Below are positions 41,075 to 50,109 of a stretch of 60,252 nt of DNA, piece after piece (positions within the stretch are counted from its first letter, which is position 1; the number at the start of each line of letters is the position of its first letter). The notes under the pieces were generated by a model that was given only the letters and a program-made list of their open reading frames with translations, did not search any database and was not told the origin of the DNA. The position numbers and the translations under genes are program-made. The DNA is from Cryptoclostridium sp036644995 (GTDB taxonomy: Bacteria > Bacillota > Dehalobacteriia > UBA7702): assembly GCA_036644995.1 (NCBI GenBank), contig JAVXOZ010000011.1, positions 1 through 60,252 of the forward strand. Direction: 5' to 3'.

Positions 41075-42949
41075 CTATTTTTTTAGGTTAAAAACTTCAT
41101 CCATAGCTTCGGTTACGGTTTTTACAGGCACTATTTTGATACCTTTTATACCTTGGGGCACATCAGCTAAATTATCATATGGTAAAATTACTTTTTTTAC
41201 CCCTGCCTGTTTAGCTCCGTATATTTTTTCAGCAATGCCACCCACAGGGCACACATTACCACGCACCGAAAGCTCACCGGTGATAGCGATATTTTGAGGA
41301 ATAGGTTTTTCCCTTACCGCACTGTAAAGTGAGAGGAAAATCCCCAACCCGGCAGAAGGCCCATCAATATTACCGCCCCCCACTACATTAACGTGAGCAT
41401 CATAATTTTGCAGGTCATCTTCACCTAAAAGGCGAAAAACAGAAGCAGCGTTAAATACCGAATCTTTAGCCATAGAACCTGCGGTATCGTTAAAACGCAC
41501 CACACCTTTGCCCTGTTCTGCACAGGGAAAAGCCACAGCTTCTATTTCCAAAACCGAACCTAAAAAACCATAAACACCAAGTCCAAAAATTTTGCCTATC
41601 TCTTTGGTTTCTTGGGATTTATCCCTTTTATTCGGGGATAATCTGGCATTTTGCAAAACTTCTTCTACTTTTTTCTTTTTAATTACCAAACGCTTGGTTT
41701 TTCTATCTTTTTGCTCGTACATCAATAAACCGTAAGCATCAGAAAGAATATTCACAGCTTTTCTGCCATCAGCAGTGGAATCCGCAATGAGGTCAGCAGC
41801 GTTATCTTCTAATTTTATTTTTAATTTTTCCGCCGCATTTACTAAAATACCCTTAATATCCTTGGGACTTAAAGGCTCAAAATAAACTTCACCGCAACGG
41901 GAGCGTAATGCTGAATTCAAATCGCCGCAATCCCTGGTGGTGGCAGCAATTAAAATAAAATCTGCGGGCAAGCCTTCATCAAAAATCTTTTTAATATATT
42001 TGGGAACTTGGTCATCCAATGGATCGTAATAGGATGATTCAAATTCCACTCTTTTATCTTCTAAAACCTTGAGCAGCTTGATTAAAAGCATAGGGTCCAT
42101 TTCGCCAATTTCATCAATAAAAAGCACACCGCCATTGGCTTGAGTAACCAAACCGGGCTTTGGTTCGGGAATTCCCGTTTCTGCCAAATCACGTTTTGCA
42201 CCTTGGTAGATGGGATCGTGTACAGAGCCAAGCAGTGGGTTTGTGGTTTCTCTGGGATCCCAACGCAAAGTGGAACCATCAATTTCCACAAAGGGGGCAT
42301 CTTCTGCAAAGGGCGATGATTTTACCGCCTTTGCGGCTTCCAAAGCCAGCCTTGCTGCGGAGGTTTTGCCAACTCCCGGAGGTCCGTAAACTATTACGTG
42401 TTGAGGATAGGGAGATGCAAGCTTACCTAATAGAGCATTAACGGCTTTATCCTGCCCCACAATTTCTTCTAAAGTTTGGGGGCGTAAAATATCCATAGCC
42501 GAACGTGTCAACTTTTTTTCTTCCAAGCATTCCAATTCCGCATATTTTTTTAATGTGCCGGGATTTTCAGGACCACCCTGCTCTTTTAAAACTTGCATTT
42601 TAATTTCCCGATAATATTCTTCTTGACGTTCTTGCATTTTTTCGGCGATAATTTTATCCAATTTATCTTCCAAGCTACGCTTGGCAATAACTTCTGCCAT
42701 TTCTACCATTAAATTATCTATGCGTAAGGAAAGAGAGCCTTCACCACCGGGATATCCCGAATCGTAATAAACTATTTTTTCCAAAGCCAAAATGCGGTCT
42801 TCAATATTTTCGGAATTTATCAAATTGAGAATTTCTAGCTTGGTACTGCGAATTATCATTTGGTCTGCCCCGAAAACATCGTTTAATATACTCTCTAAAG
42901 AGCCAAGTTTTTCTCTTATTTCTTTATCTTCGTCTATCTGTTTTACCAT
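41075..42949 (-). CDS. LonC-type ATP-dependent protease
   Basis: A 624-residue Lon relative of the type called spore_lon_C/LonC, found in a subset of spore formers and related bacteria. It lacks the long N-terminal domain of LonA; instead a coiled-coil region covers about 1-150. The AAA+ part has a full Walker A (GPPGVGKTSAAR) and Walker B (LFIDEIGEMD), unlike Meiothermus LonC, whose ATPase part is reported inactive. The protease has Ser in GPSAGLGIFLS and Lys in GGIAEKIYGAK. It follows rplI by about 50 bases. Confidence 0.88.
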   Translation of the reverse strand: MVKQIDEDKEIREKLGSLESILNDVFGADQMIIRSTKLEILNLINSENIEDRILALEKIVYYDSGYPGGEGSLSLRIDNLMVEMAEVIAKRSLEDKLDKIIAEKMQERQEEYYREIKMQVLKEQGGPENPGTLKKYAELECLEEKKLTRSAMDILRPQTLEEIVGQDKAVNALLGKLASPYPQHVIVYGPPGVGKTSAARLALEAAKAVKSSPFAEDAPFVEIDGSTLRWDPRETTNPLLGSVHDPIYQGAKRDLAETGIPEPKPGLVTQANGGVLFIDEIGEMDPMLLIKLLKVLEDKRVEFESSYYDPLDDQVPKYIKKIFDEGLPADFILIAATTRDCGDLNSALRSRCGEVYFEPLSPKDIKGILVNAAEKLKIKLEDNAADLIADSTADGRKAVNILSDAYGLLMYEQKDRKTKRLVIKKKKVEEVLQNARLSPNKRDKSQETKEIGKIFGLGVYGFLGSVLEIEAVAFPCAEQGKGVVRFNDTAGSMAKDSVFNAASVFRLLGEDDLQNYDAHVNVVGGGNIDGPSAGLGIFLSLYSAVREKPIPQNIAITGELSVRGNVCPVGGIAEKIYGAKQAGVKKVILPYDNLADVPQGIKGIKIVPVKTVTEAMDEVFNLKK

Positions 42950-43000
42950 AAATATACCTATATTTCTGAAATATAAAATAAATAAACAGCATGGGTAAAA

Positions 43001-43447
43001 TTAAATTTTTTCTACTTTTACTATCACATCTGTTTTTACTTTGGGGTGCAATTTCACTTTTACATTATAGCTACCCAAGGTTTTTATATGTTCATCCATT
43101 TCTACATTTCTTTTATCTATTTTAACTTTATAGGCAGCTTCCATAGCTTCTGCCACATCTTTATTGGTGATAGAACCAAATAAACGGTCCCCTTCACCGG
43201 TTTTGGCTTTCACTACAAATTCCTTATTTTTCAATTCTTTTGCCATTGCTTGTGCTTTAGCTAAATCATCTGCGGCTTTGGCATCTTCTTTGGTTTTATT
43301 TCTTTGCCATTGTTTCATATTAGTGGCATCAGCGGGAATAGCCAATTTTTTAGGGAGTAAAAAATTACGGGCATATCCGTCAGCAGCGTTTACCACTTCA
43401 CCTTTTTTACCATGACCATTTACGTCCTCTGTTAAAATTACTTTCAT
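43001..43447 (-). CDS. rplI: 50S ribosomal protein L9
   Basis: A 148-residue L9 of normal length. MKVILTEDVNGHGKKGEVVNAADGYARNFLLPK is complete in its signature stretch, followed by the long connecting helix and the C-terminal RNA-binding domain (GDRLFGSITNKDVAEAM). Fifth gene of the rpsF operon. Confidence 0.97.
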   Translation of the reverse strand: MKVILTEDVNGHGKKGEVVNAADGYARNFLLPKKLAIPADATNMKQWQRNKTKEDAKAADDLAKAQAMAKELKNKEFVVKAKTGEGDRLFGSITNKDVAEAMEAAYKVKIDKRNVEMDEHIKTLGSYNVKVKLHPKVKTDVIVKVEKI

Positions 43448-43484
43448 AGCTTATACCTCCGTTTTAATTTATATTAACTTGTAA

Positions 43485-44504
43485 TTATTCAACTTTTTTA
43501 TTCAGTTCATTGGTTATTTTTTGCAAATGTTTTCTATAATCCAAAACCGTATCAATGGCTCCCATCAGTATAATAAAAGGCAAGCTAAAGCTCATAAACA
43601 GCACTGCTATAACCCAAATAATACCTCGTATGCCATTACTTAATTTCCACATATGGAAAAAATAAGTGATTATGGAAACTCCCGATACCATAAATATCGG
43701 CAGGTAAATATATAATATATTTTGGGCAATTAAGAAATAATTCTCACCGCCTAATTGTTTTCCCATTAAATAAGCTGCTAAAACCACAGCTATACCCCAC
43801 ATAATCCACCAGGGGAAATGCCACTCTCTAAATAAAGGTAAGGGGCGAATATCAAATTGGAATTTTTTCAATATCAAAGCTGCAAAAACATAATTTAAAG
43901 CCGCCATAGACATTGCCGCCAAAATGAAAACCCCGGGCAACAAACGACGAAACATATCAATAACTTCTGCAATATATTCATTGGAGCTTACACCCGCAGG
44001 CAACACTTGTGCCAATAAGCCCATTTCATCATAGGTTGCAAATATTTCACGGAAAGAATCTTCCGCAGATTGTATAAGTGAATTTATTGGAATATTACCA
44101 ATAAACATAGAAGCAGTTAGGGTTATAACAGTAACCAAACCTGCTACTATTGTACCAATAAACAATGTTTTGCCCGGTGATATTTTCTTTTTAAAGCATA
44201 TACCATAGGCAATACCAAAAACACCAACTGTAATGCCGGAAACCACACCCATAACTGGCCCGGTAAACAAAACAGAAAGCATAAACACCACAACAGAAGT
44301 TAAAATTCCGGCTCCTACCCCACGGCGCAAAACCACAATAATAACCGGCACAGACCAAACTAATGCCGCAAGAAATCCCAATAAGGGGATATAGGTAGAT
44401 ACCAGCACCAGCACAACGCCTAATGCTGCAAATATACCGCAATCTGCCAAGGTATATACAGAACCCTGTTTAATTTCATTAATATTCAAAAAAATCACAT
44501 CCAA
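43485..44504 (-). CDS. DUF2232 (YybS-like) membrane protein
   Basis: A 339-residue protein with about eight membrane helices, like YybS of Bacillus, which in many Firmicutes sits between rpsR and rplI. ALGVVLVLVSTYIPLLGFLAALVW marks the first helices; GRE-like cytoplasmic loops are basic. Function unknown. The start is unsure: TTG at 44504, GTG at 44498 and TTG at 44489 are possible, none with a strong site. Confidence 0.8.
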   Translation of the reverse strand: MDVIFLNINEIKQGSVYTLADCGIFAALGVVLVLVSTYIPLLGFLAALVWSVPVIIVVLRRGVGAGILTSVVVFMLSVLFTGPVMGVVSGITVGVFGIAYGICFKKKISPGKTLFIGTIVAGLVTVITLTASMFIGNIPINSLIQSAEDSFREIFATYDEMGLLAQVLPAGVSSNEYIAEVIDMFRRLLPGVFILAAMSMAALNYVFAALILKKFQFDIRPLPLFREWHFPWWIMWGIAVVLAAYLMGKQLGGENYFLIAQNILYIYLPIFMVSGVSIITYFFHMWKLSNGIRGIIWVIAVLFMSFSLPFIILMGAIDTVLDYRKHLQKITNELNKKVE

Positions 44505-44514
44505 TATGACAGAT

Positions 44515-44538
44515 AAGCCCCGATTTTCATCGGGGCTT
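44515..44538 (-). promoter_or_regulatory. Stable hairpin inside the rpsF operon, between rpsR and DUF2232
   Basis: AAGCCCCGAT pairs perfectly with ATCGGGGCTT around TTTC. No T-run follows on the leftward strand, so it may lower expression of the distal genes or protect the upstream mRNA from decay. Confidence 0.6.
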
Positions 44539-44554
44539 TCGCTTACAAAACCTA

Positions 44555-44800
44555 TTACTCTGTGGTATAGGGCAGCAAGGCAATTTGTCTTGCTCTTTTA
44601 ATAGCAAGAGTCAAAGCTCTTTGATGCTTTGCGCAGTTGCCGGAAATTCTTCTGGGCAAAATCTTACCCCGTTCACTAACATATTTTTTCAAACGATTAA
44701 GATCTTTATAATCAATATTATCTACTTTATCAACGCAGAAAGCGCAGACTTTTCTTCTTACTCTACGACCGCCACGAGGACGAGACATTCTCTCAGACAT
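44555..44800 (-). CDS. rpsR: 30S ribosomal protein S18
   Basis: An 81-residue S18. RRKVCAFCVDKVDNIDYKDLNRLKKYVSERGKI shows the CxxC type, which in bacteria usually means a zinc-binding S18, and LPRRISGNCAKHQRALTLAIKRARQIALLPY is the canonical second half. Third gene of the rpsF operon, 15 bases after ssb. Confidence 0.97.
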   Translation of the reverse strand: MSERMSRPRGGRRVRRKVCAFCVDKVDNIDYKDLNRLKKYVSERGKILPRRISGNCAKHQRALTLAIKRARQIALLPYTTE

Positions 44801-44815
44801 GGTAATTCTCCTTTC

Positions 44816-45220
44816 TTAAAAGGGTACATCATCATCCAAAGGTGACATTTCCACCTCGGGTGCATCAGGACTATACCCACTTTCACTGTTGGAACTGCCA
44901 TCTTTGGGAGATAAGAAACGAACATTTTCAGCAACCACTTCAGAAGCAGTGCGTTTAGAACCATCTTTAGCTTCATAGGTTCTAATTTGCAGCCTGCCGT
45001 CAACTGCTGCAATTTTACCTTTGGACAAATAACGCCCGCAGGTTTCTGCTAATTGACGCCATACAACAACGGGAATAAAATCAGTTTCTCGTTCACCGCT
45101 GGCACTTTTAAAGGTTCTATCCACAGCCAAAGTAAAAGTGGCAACAGGTGTGCCGTTGGCAGTGGAGCGTAATTCCGGATCTCTGGTCAAGCGACCTATA
45201 ATAACAATTCTGTTCAGCAT
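44816..45220 (-). CDS. ssb: Single-stranded DNA-binding protein
   Basis: A 134-residue SSB, slightly short because the linker is brief. The OB fold begins MLNRIVIIGRLTRDPELRST and contains FTLAVDRTF and VVWRQLAETCGRYLSKG; the tail ends MSPLDDDVPF, the acidic tip that recruits partner proteins. Between rpsF and rpsR as usual in Firmicutes. Confidence 0.97.
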   Translation of the reverse strand: MLNRIVIIGRLTRDPELRSTANGTPVATFTLAVDRTFKSASGERETDFIPVVVWRQLAETCGRYLSKGKIAAVDGRLQIRTYEAKDGSKRTASEVVAENVRFLSPKDGSSNSESGYSPDAPEVEMSPLDDDVPF

Positions 45221-45240
45221 ACTATTAACACCTGATTTCT

Positions 45241-45528
45241 TTATTCACCTTCCCGGACTACCAGGAATCTGATAACTTCGTCAGAAATTTTGAAATTTCT
45301 TTCGAGTTCTTTAGGAAGTTCTGTACCTGCTGCAAAATAGCAGAGCACATAATAACCTTCCCGCAATTTTTTTACCTCATAGGCCAAACGTCTTTTTCCC
45401 CAATGATCTACTTTGGTAACTTCACCGCCATTGGCTGTGATAATACCGGAGAATTTTTCAACGTTGGCATTGATTTGTTCTTCATCCAGATCCGGACGAA
45501 GAATATACATGGCTTCGTAATTGCGCAT
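45241..45528 (-). CDS. rpsF: 30S ribosomal protein S6
   Basis: A 95-residue S6 of normal size: RNYEAMYILRPDLDEEQ, the middle DHWGKRRLAYEVKKLREGYYV and the C-terminal DEVIRFLVVRE are canonical. It binds S18 in the small subunit and, in Firmicutes, the S6:S18 pair can bind the operon leader. AGGAGG precedes the ATG. First gene of a six-gene operon (rpsF, ssb, rpsR, DUF2232, rplI, lonC). Confidence 0.97.
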   Translation of the reverse strand: MRNYEAMYILRPDLDEEQINANVEKFSGIITANGGEVTKVDHWGKRRLAYEVKKLREGYYVLCYFAAGTELPKELERNFKISDEVIRFLVVREGE

Positions 45529-45545
45529 TCTAAAACACCTCCTCC

Positions 45546-45597
45546 CTTTGGACTAACGGCCCCTAATCTTCTGAAGATTTCCCCGGGGCAGGGATAA
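45546..45597 (-). promoter_or_regulatory. rpsF leader, candidate S6:S18 autoregulatory RNA
   Basis: On the minus strand TCCCT pairs with AGGGA, CCCC with GGGG, and an AATCTTC/GAAGATT hairpin caps the structure. A CCG directly after the GGGG strand matches the CCG found in the known S6:S18 leader motif. The outer stem includes the ribosome-site region, so binding could block translation. Confidence 0.5.
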
Positions 45598-45604
45598 CTA
45601 TGAT

Positions 45605-45633
45605 ATTATAACATAAATCAACCTATTATGCAA
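45605..45633 (-). promoter_or_regulatory. Promoter of the rpsF operon
   Basis: On the minus strand TTGCAT, a 17-base spacer with TGT before the -10 (extended), and TATAAT. Nothing else is seen in the spacer up to the DUF951 gene. Confidence 0.7.
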
Positions 45634-45839
45634 TGTGTTTTCCGAAAAAAACAATAAGTTTTTATATGTTTTACCCTAATATTTACTTCATCTCAGCCAA
45701 TATCTGCTTATAGCTAAGTTCATAGCCATTTTATCTTAAACTATAAAAATGAGTTTAATCTTTTTACTCATTTTCCTTAAATATATTTAGTAAAATTAAC
45801 TACACGCTTTATTTACTGATTTACATTGCCAAGCCGGTT

Positions 45840-46037
45840 TTATATAGCTGCCCCATTTCCGGAAACCACAGCTTTTAAACGGCGCTCCACCTCAGAGCGA
45901 GAAAGCATAACAATATGTTTGCAGGTTTCGCATTCCAAGCGAAAATCTGCACCTACCCGTAATATTTTCCAGGTAAAACCACCACAGGGGTGTGGCTTTT
46001 TTAAACGAATAACATCACCAACCTGTAAATCTTTCAT
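45840..46037 (-). CDS. DUF951 protein
   Basis: A 65-residue protein of PF06107. VGDVIRLKKPHPCGGFTWKILRVGADFRLECETCKHIVMLSR is typical; the three cysteines may hold a metal. Function unknown. Its start overlaps the mscS stop (ATGA), and it ends the six-gene operon nhaA to DUF951, as it does next to MscS genes elsewhere in Firmicutes. Confidence 0.9.
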   Translation of the reverse strand: MKDLQVGDVIRLKKPHPCGGFTWKILRVGADFRLECETCKHIVMLSRSEVERRLKAVVSGNGAAI

Positions 46038-46891
46038 TTAACCTCCCCCTTTATCTCATCCTGGGGTCTTTCTTGAACAATTTCACATACAGGGAAAGGA
46101 ATTTTAATCCCTGCCTTATCCAAAGCCATTTTTACAGTTTTTCTTAAACCACGTTCCACGTCCCATTGTTTCATGGGCAAAGTATAACAAATAAGCCGCA
46201 TAGTAATGGAACTTTCCATTAAAGCCTGAACCCCCACTACCATAGGAGGCTCAACTATATCCTCTTGGTGGGCTGCATAATAAATTGCCGCAGATTCCTT
46301 CATAATAGTTTCCGCAAGGTCTATATCGCTATCATAAGAAATATTTTGGTCTATAACCACACGCATATTATCACGGCAATAATTGGCTACATCCACAATG
46401 GAGCCATTGGGAATAATGTAAAGCTCCCCGTCAAACCCCTTAATTTTAGTTACCCGCATCCCAACTTCTTCCACAATACCTAAATGTTTATTGATGGAAA
46501 CATATTCCCCAACACTATATTGGTCTTCTAAAATAATGAAAAAACCCGTAAAAATATCTTTAACCAAGGCTTGGGCACCAAAGCTCACAGCCAGCCCCAC
46601 AACGCCTGCAGCGGCTAAAATAGAAGCTACATTAATCCCTAATTGACCTAAAATAATAATGATAACAATAAAGGCTACCACGTATTTTATTACACTGTTT
46701 ATTAGGTGATTAAGGGTGAGCCTGCGAGGGGTGTTTTGCCCTAATTGAGAAAGACGATTATTAAAAGTTTTATCTACTAAATGGCAAGCGAACCTTTTAA
46801 TAATCAGCCCAAAAATCAAGGTAAGCACAATACTTATAATTTGGGATAAAGCCGGTATACCCTCTATGACTCCAATAAAATCTGACCACAT
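46034..46891 (-). CDS. mscS: MscS-family mechanosensitive channel
   Basis: A 285-residue channel with three N-terminal membrane helices, the last being the pore helix (ASILAAAGVVGLAVSFGAQALVKDIFTGFFIILEDQ), followed by the beta domain (VGEYVSINKHLGIVEEVGMRVTKIKGFDGELYIIPNGSI) and the mixed C-terminal cage. It protects the cell from osmotic shock. It is coupled to DUF951. Confidence 0.93.
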   Translation of the reverse strand: MWSDFIGVIEGIPALSQIISIVLTLIFGLIIKRFACHLVDKTFNNRLSQLGQNTPRRLTLNHLINSVIKYVVAFIVIIIILGQLGINVASILAAAGVVGLAVSFGAQALVKDIFTGFFIILEDQYSVGEYVSINKHLGIVEEVGMRVTKIKGFDGELYIIPNGSIVDVANYCRDNMRVVIDQNISYDSDIDLAETIMKESAAIYYAAHQEDIVEPPMVVGVQALMESSITMRLICYTLPMKQWDVERGLRKTVKMALDKAGIKIPFPVCEIVQERPQDEIKGEVK

Positions 46892-46893
46892 AT

Positions 46894-47553
46894 TTATTCC
46901 ATCCTTTTTATTATATCTTGTAACCCTGCACCTAATATTCCACCTTTAGCCGCAGCTACCTTCATTTGTGGCAAGTATTCTTTGGCGGGAATTTCAGATA
47001 AGCCCACCGCCGCCTTCATTACTATTTTCCAATTTTCATGGGATAAATAGGAAGCCAATAATTCTTTGGCTTTTGTGGTGGGATATTTGGCTAAAATACG
47101 TAAAGCTGTGCTCAAATCATCTTCATCCAAAGCGTTTATTTTTTCAGAAACTATGTGGATTACTTCATTCTCTCGGCCTTTACCTGTGATACTAAGGAGC
47201 ATTAAACCATTTTTTATGGGTAAATCCTCCACCTTATTAAACAGCAAAGAGGCACTCTCCTGAGGATATTGATGAAAAATCTCACCCAAAGCCCAAGGAG
47301 TTGCATAAATTTTACCCATTGCCATATCTTTAACCTGAGCCTCAATATTTTCCCATCCGTTTTTTGTATATTCCGCCAAAACCCCTTGGGCTTCCAAGGG
47401 ATTCATTCTCCCGGAGCAAGCTTCAAGAATGCGTTTATCCATGGTTTTTTTAGATGTGGTTTTTACCTCATCTTCAAGGATTATTTCCTGCCATTCCTGA
47501 GCAGAATTTTCCGCTTTTTCATCTTTGCCCCATATTTTTTTCCAAAAAGCCAT
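46894..47553 (-). CDS. HEAT-like repeat protein, function unknown
   Basis: A 219-residue, all-helical soluble protein I cannot name. Helical pairs such as EEYLSTALRILAKYPTTKAKELLASYLSHENW (in part) and KIVMKAAVGLSEIPAKEYLPQM look like HEAT repeats. The acidic first 35 residues start MAFWKKIWGKDEK. It lies 2 bases before mscS and 8 bases after the YedF-like gene, so it is firmly in this operon; binding to the channel or to the redox proteins is possible. Confidence 0.55.
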   Translation of the reverse strand: MAFWKKIWGKDEKAENSAQEWQEIILEDEVKTTSKKTMDKRILEACSGRMNPLEAQGVLAEYTKNGWENIEAQVKDMAMGKIYATPWALGEIFHQYPQESASLLFNKVEDLPIKNGLMLLSITGKGRENEVIHIVSEKINALDEDDLSTALRILAKYPTTKAKELLASYLSHENWKIVMKAAVGLSEIPAKEYLPQMKVAAAKGGILGAGLQDIIKRME

Positions 47554-47561
47554 GGTTTACC

Positions 47562-48017
47562 TCACAGTGTAACAACCTTATCCACGCCGTGGAGTACAAC
47601 AAGAATTTCAGCCATTGAAGAAATTACCCCCACTTTAATATTGGCTCTTACTTCATAAAAATCTGCACTTTCTGCGGATGTTAAAACAGAAACTCCCTCA
47701 TTTGCCAATTCCTTAAGATATTCTATAATCGGTGAATCTTCCTGAGCCAATAAAGCCCCGCTGTTCATAAACACCACATAATTGGGGTGCATATGCTTAT
47801 CCACCATGGCGGCAAATGTTTTTTTTGCCAAATCTGCACCTAAGTTTTTATCACCCTTACCAATGGTTTCCTCCATGAGCAAATAGCAAATAGATTTTTT
47901 TTCGCCACCTATATCCAAGGAAAGAGAGGCATACTCCTCGGGGTACAAGGGAGTATCAAAATTTGCATTTTCATCTTCCAAAACAGGTTGTGTCCAAGGT
48001 TTATCCGCAATAGTCAT
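47562..48017 (-). CDS. YedF-like DsrE-fold protein
   Basis: A 151-residue protein. Its second half follows the C-terminal domain of selenium-metabolism protein YedF: VVFMNSGALLAQEDSP, IIEYLKELANEGVSVLTSAESADF and VGVISSMAEI (YedF has the equivalent NsG...GeitNMyeI). The TusA half normally at the N-terminus is missing and replaced by about 45 residues of other sequence. The Cys pair of the true YedF motif is replaced (TSAESADF), so sulfur or selenium transfer is not assured. Confidence 0.7.
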   Translation of the reverse strand: MTIADKPWTQPVLEDENANFDTPLYPEEYASLSLDIGGEKKSICYLLMEETIGKGDKNLGADLAKKTFAAMVDKHMHPNYVVFMNSGALLAQEDSPIIEYLKELANEGVSVLTSAESADFYEVRANIKVGVISSMAEILVVLHGVDKVVTL

Positions 48018-48041
48018 AGTAAATCCCCTTTCTTATTTAGG

Positions 48042-48740
48042 TTAATTATTTTTACGTCCATAAGGACAAACAGCAACACATCTTCCGCAAATTCTCTTGC
48101 CAAAAGTTTGTCTTACTTCACTTAAATAATCATCACATTTATGAAAATCAAACCGCTCTGAAATATCGTCTTTTGGGGAAAAAGCTTTTCCCAATATGGC
48201 ATTACTTGGGCAAATATCTTGACATTTTGTACACTCACCACAGCGGTTTTCCACAGGGGTATCCCCTTCTAAATAAGGGGTAATCAAAACCGTACCCAAG
48301 CGTAATCTGGGCCCAACTTTTTCATTAATTAAAGAGCAACTTTTGCCTATCCAGCCTAATCCCGCCATTTCTGCGGCTTGACGGTGGCTGAAAATACTGC
48401 CCTCTTTAGCTTCACCGCTCCGTTGCGAGGCAGGAATTGGGTAAGCATCGTACCCTGCCTTCAGTAAATAATTATTAAGACGCAAAGCTATTTGATTTAT
48501 CAAGGCATTTGCAATATCGTAATATGCCAAATAAGTGTGGCTTGGGTGTTCTAAAACCTCATCTACCACAGGGTTTGGCAAAAACACCCCAAAGGAAACA
48601 GCAGTGGGATATTTAGTAAATTCCTCGCCATATACTTGGGCTATCTCATCACCGCAAGTGGTTAAATCCGCAATGCCGCACAAATCCGCTCCCCACTCCA
48701 AAGCCTTGGTTTTCAATTCTTCTTTTAAATTTTCAGACAC
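48042..48740 (-). CDS. QueG-like double [4Fe-4S] protein
   Basis: A 232-residue iron-sulfur protein related to epoxyqueuosine reductase. It has the QueG-like SHTYLAYYDIAN, SQRSGEAKEGSIFSHRQAAEMAGLGWIGKS, and two cluster sets (CGECTKCQDICPSNA and CGRCVAVCPYG). True QueG is about 310-380 residues with C-terminal HEAT repeats and cobalamin contacts; here that part is absent, so tRNA queuosine formation is doubtful. Electron transfer or reductive cofactor activation is more likely. 15 bases after nhaA. Confidence 0.75.
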   Translation of the reverse strand: MSENLKEELKTKALEWGADLCGIADLTTCGDEIAQVYGEEFTKYPTAVSFGVFLPNPVVDEVLEHPSHTYLAYYDIANALINQIALRLNNYLLKAGYDAYPIPASQRSGEAKEGSIFSHRQAAEMAGLGWIGKSCSLINEKVGPRLRLGTVLITPYLEGDTPVENRCGECTKCQDICPSNAILGKAFSPKDDISERFDFHKCDDYLSEVRQTFGKRICGRCVAVCPYGRKNN

Positions 48741-48755
48741 ATCTTCACCAATTTT

Positions 48756-49931
48756 CTATCTTATATTTGCATGGAAAGGCCGCAAAAGCTCGCCTTCTTT
48801 ATATTTTCGCACACCCAAAAGCTTAGCTGCCCCAAAGGCCAAAGGTGCTGAAAGCACACTGAGCAAAGCCCCCATTTTGGCAGCACCTTGAATCGCAGGG
48901 TCTGCAAATGCCGAGTTGCACATGAACAAAGCCACAGTAAGACCCACACCTGCCACTAAACCCGCAACCACCAAATCTCGTACACCCATACCTTTAGGCA
49001 GGGAAAAACCAATTTTGGCAGCTAAATAACCAAAGATAAATATACCACCACATTTACCAATAATCAAAGAGCCTGTAACCAACAATGTGGGAATACCAAT
49101 ATTGGAAAAAACCACCCCTGCATTGCAAAGCCCAAAGAAAAACAAACCATAATCCACTATGGGTTTCCATTGGCGGTTGAATTTTTCCAAGGCTCTTTCG
49201 TCATCTTCATCATCAATATCCGTAACATCTTCGGGAACTGCGGGTAAAAAGGGAATAATCAGTACCAAAGCCAAAGCCGCATGGATATTGGCAAAATGTA
49301 AACCCAACCAACAGGGAATACCGCCTAAAATTAAATACCACCAGTAGTTGTTCACCTTCATTATTCTTAAAGTCCAGGCCGCAGACATTCCCAAAAGGCA
49401 AAGCAATAAAAATTGGGGTAAAACCGCACCGGATGGATAAAAAATAGCAATAATAACCAAGCCCAAAGCATCATCGGCGATTGCCAAGAGCAAAAGATAT
49501 TTAATGGCAGGGTGCCCCGAACCAAATATTAATTTAGCAACCAGCCAAGCCAAGGCAATATCCGTAGCTGTGGGTATGCCCCAACCGTTGGCATAATCCG
49601 GATCACCAATTAAAATATTTAAAAGGATATAGGCAACAATGGGGCCAACAACACCGCCAATCGTGGCAATTAAAGGGTTAAATGCCCTTTTTATGGGATT
49701 AAGAGAACCGCCGGGTAAAAGAGATTCCACAATTTCCACAGCCGCCGTGGCAAAAAACAATGCCATAAACACATCTTCCACTAAAAAATGGATAGTAAAT
49801 TCACCATAAATGGGAAAATGGATAAAGTGCTCATAGGTTTCGGGCCACAGATTTGCCCAAACCAAGGCAGCAATTATCCCCACTATTAATGGTAGTGAAT
49901 AATCTTGCATAGCTTTATGAATTGTTCTCAA
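48756..49931 (-). CDS. nhaA: Na+/H+ antiporter NhaA
   Basis: A 391-residue membrane antiporter with about 12 helices. The ion site is visible as LLAIADDALGLVIIAIFYP (the Asp-Asp pair), and PTATDIALAWLVA is the crossing region. It exports Na+ in exchange for protons, typical for sodium and pH control. It is the first gene of a leftward operon of six that also holds a QueG-like protein, YedF-like protein, HEAT-like protein, MscS and DUF951. Confidence 0.93.
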   Translation of the reverse strand: MRTIHKAMQDYSLPLIVGIIAALVWANLWPETYEHFIHFPIYGEFTIHFLVEDVFMALFFATAAVEIVESLLPGGSLNPIKRAFNPLIATIGGVVGPIVAYILLNILIGDPDYANGWGIPTATDIALAWLVAKLIFGSGHPAIKYLLLLAIADDALGLVIIAIFYPSGAVLPQFLLLCLLGMSAAWTLRIMKVNNYWWYLILGGIPCWLGLHFANIHAALALVLIIPFLPAVPEDVTDIDDEDDERALEKFNRQWKPIVDYGLFFFGLCNAGVVFSNIGIPTLLVTGSLIIGKCGGIFIFGYLAAKIGFSLPKGMGVRDLVVAGLVAGVGLTVALFMCNSAFADPAIQGAAKMGALLSVLSAPLAFGAAKLLGVRKYKEGELLRPFHANIR

Positions 49932-50109
49932 ATTTTACCTCACTGTTATTTTCTAAAACTCAATTTCTAAGTAAACTACATTATAGTAGGATTAGCACCA
50001 TTATAATCAAACCCAATAATAGCCATTATGCAGATGCCACTAAATCCTTATTATATCATGTTACATTATTTTAACACATTATATGTTAAAATATTATGTA
50101 CTTTTGAAA

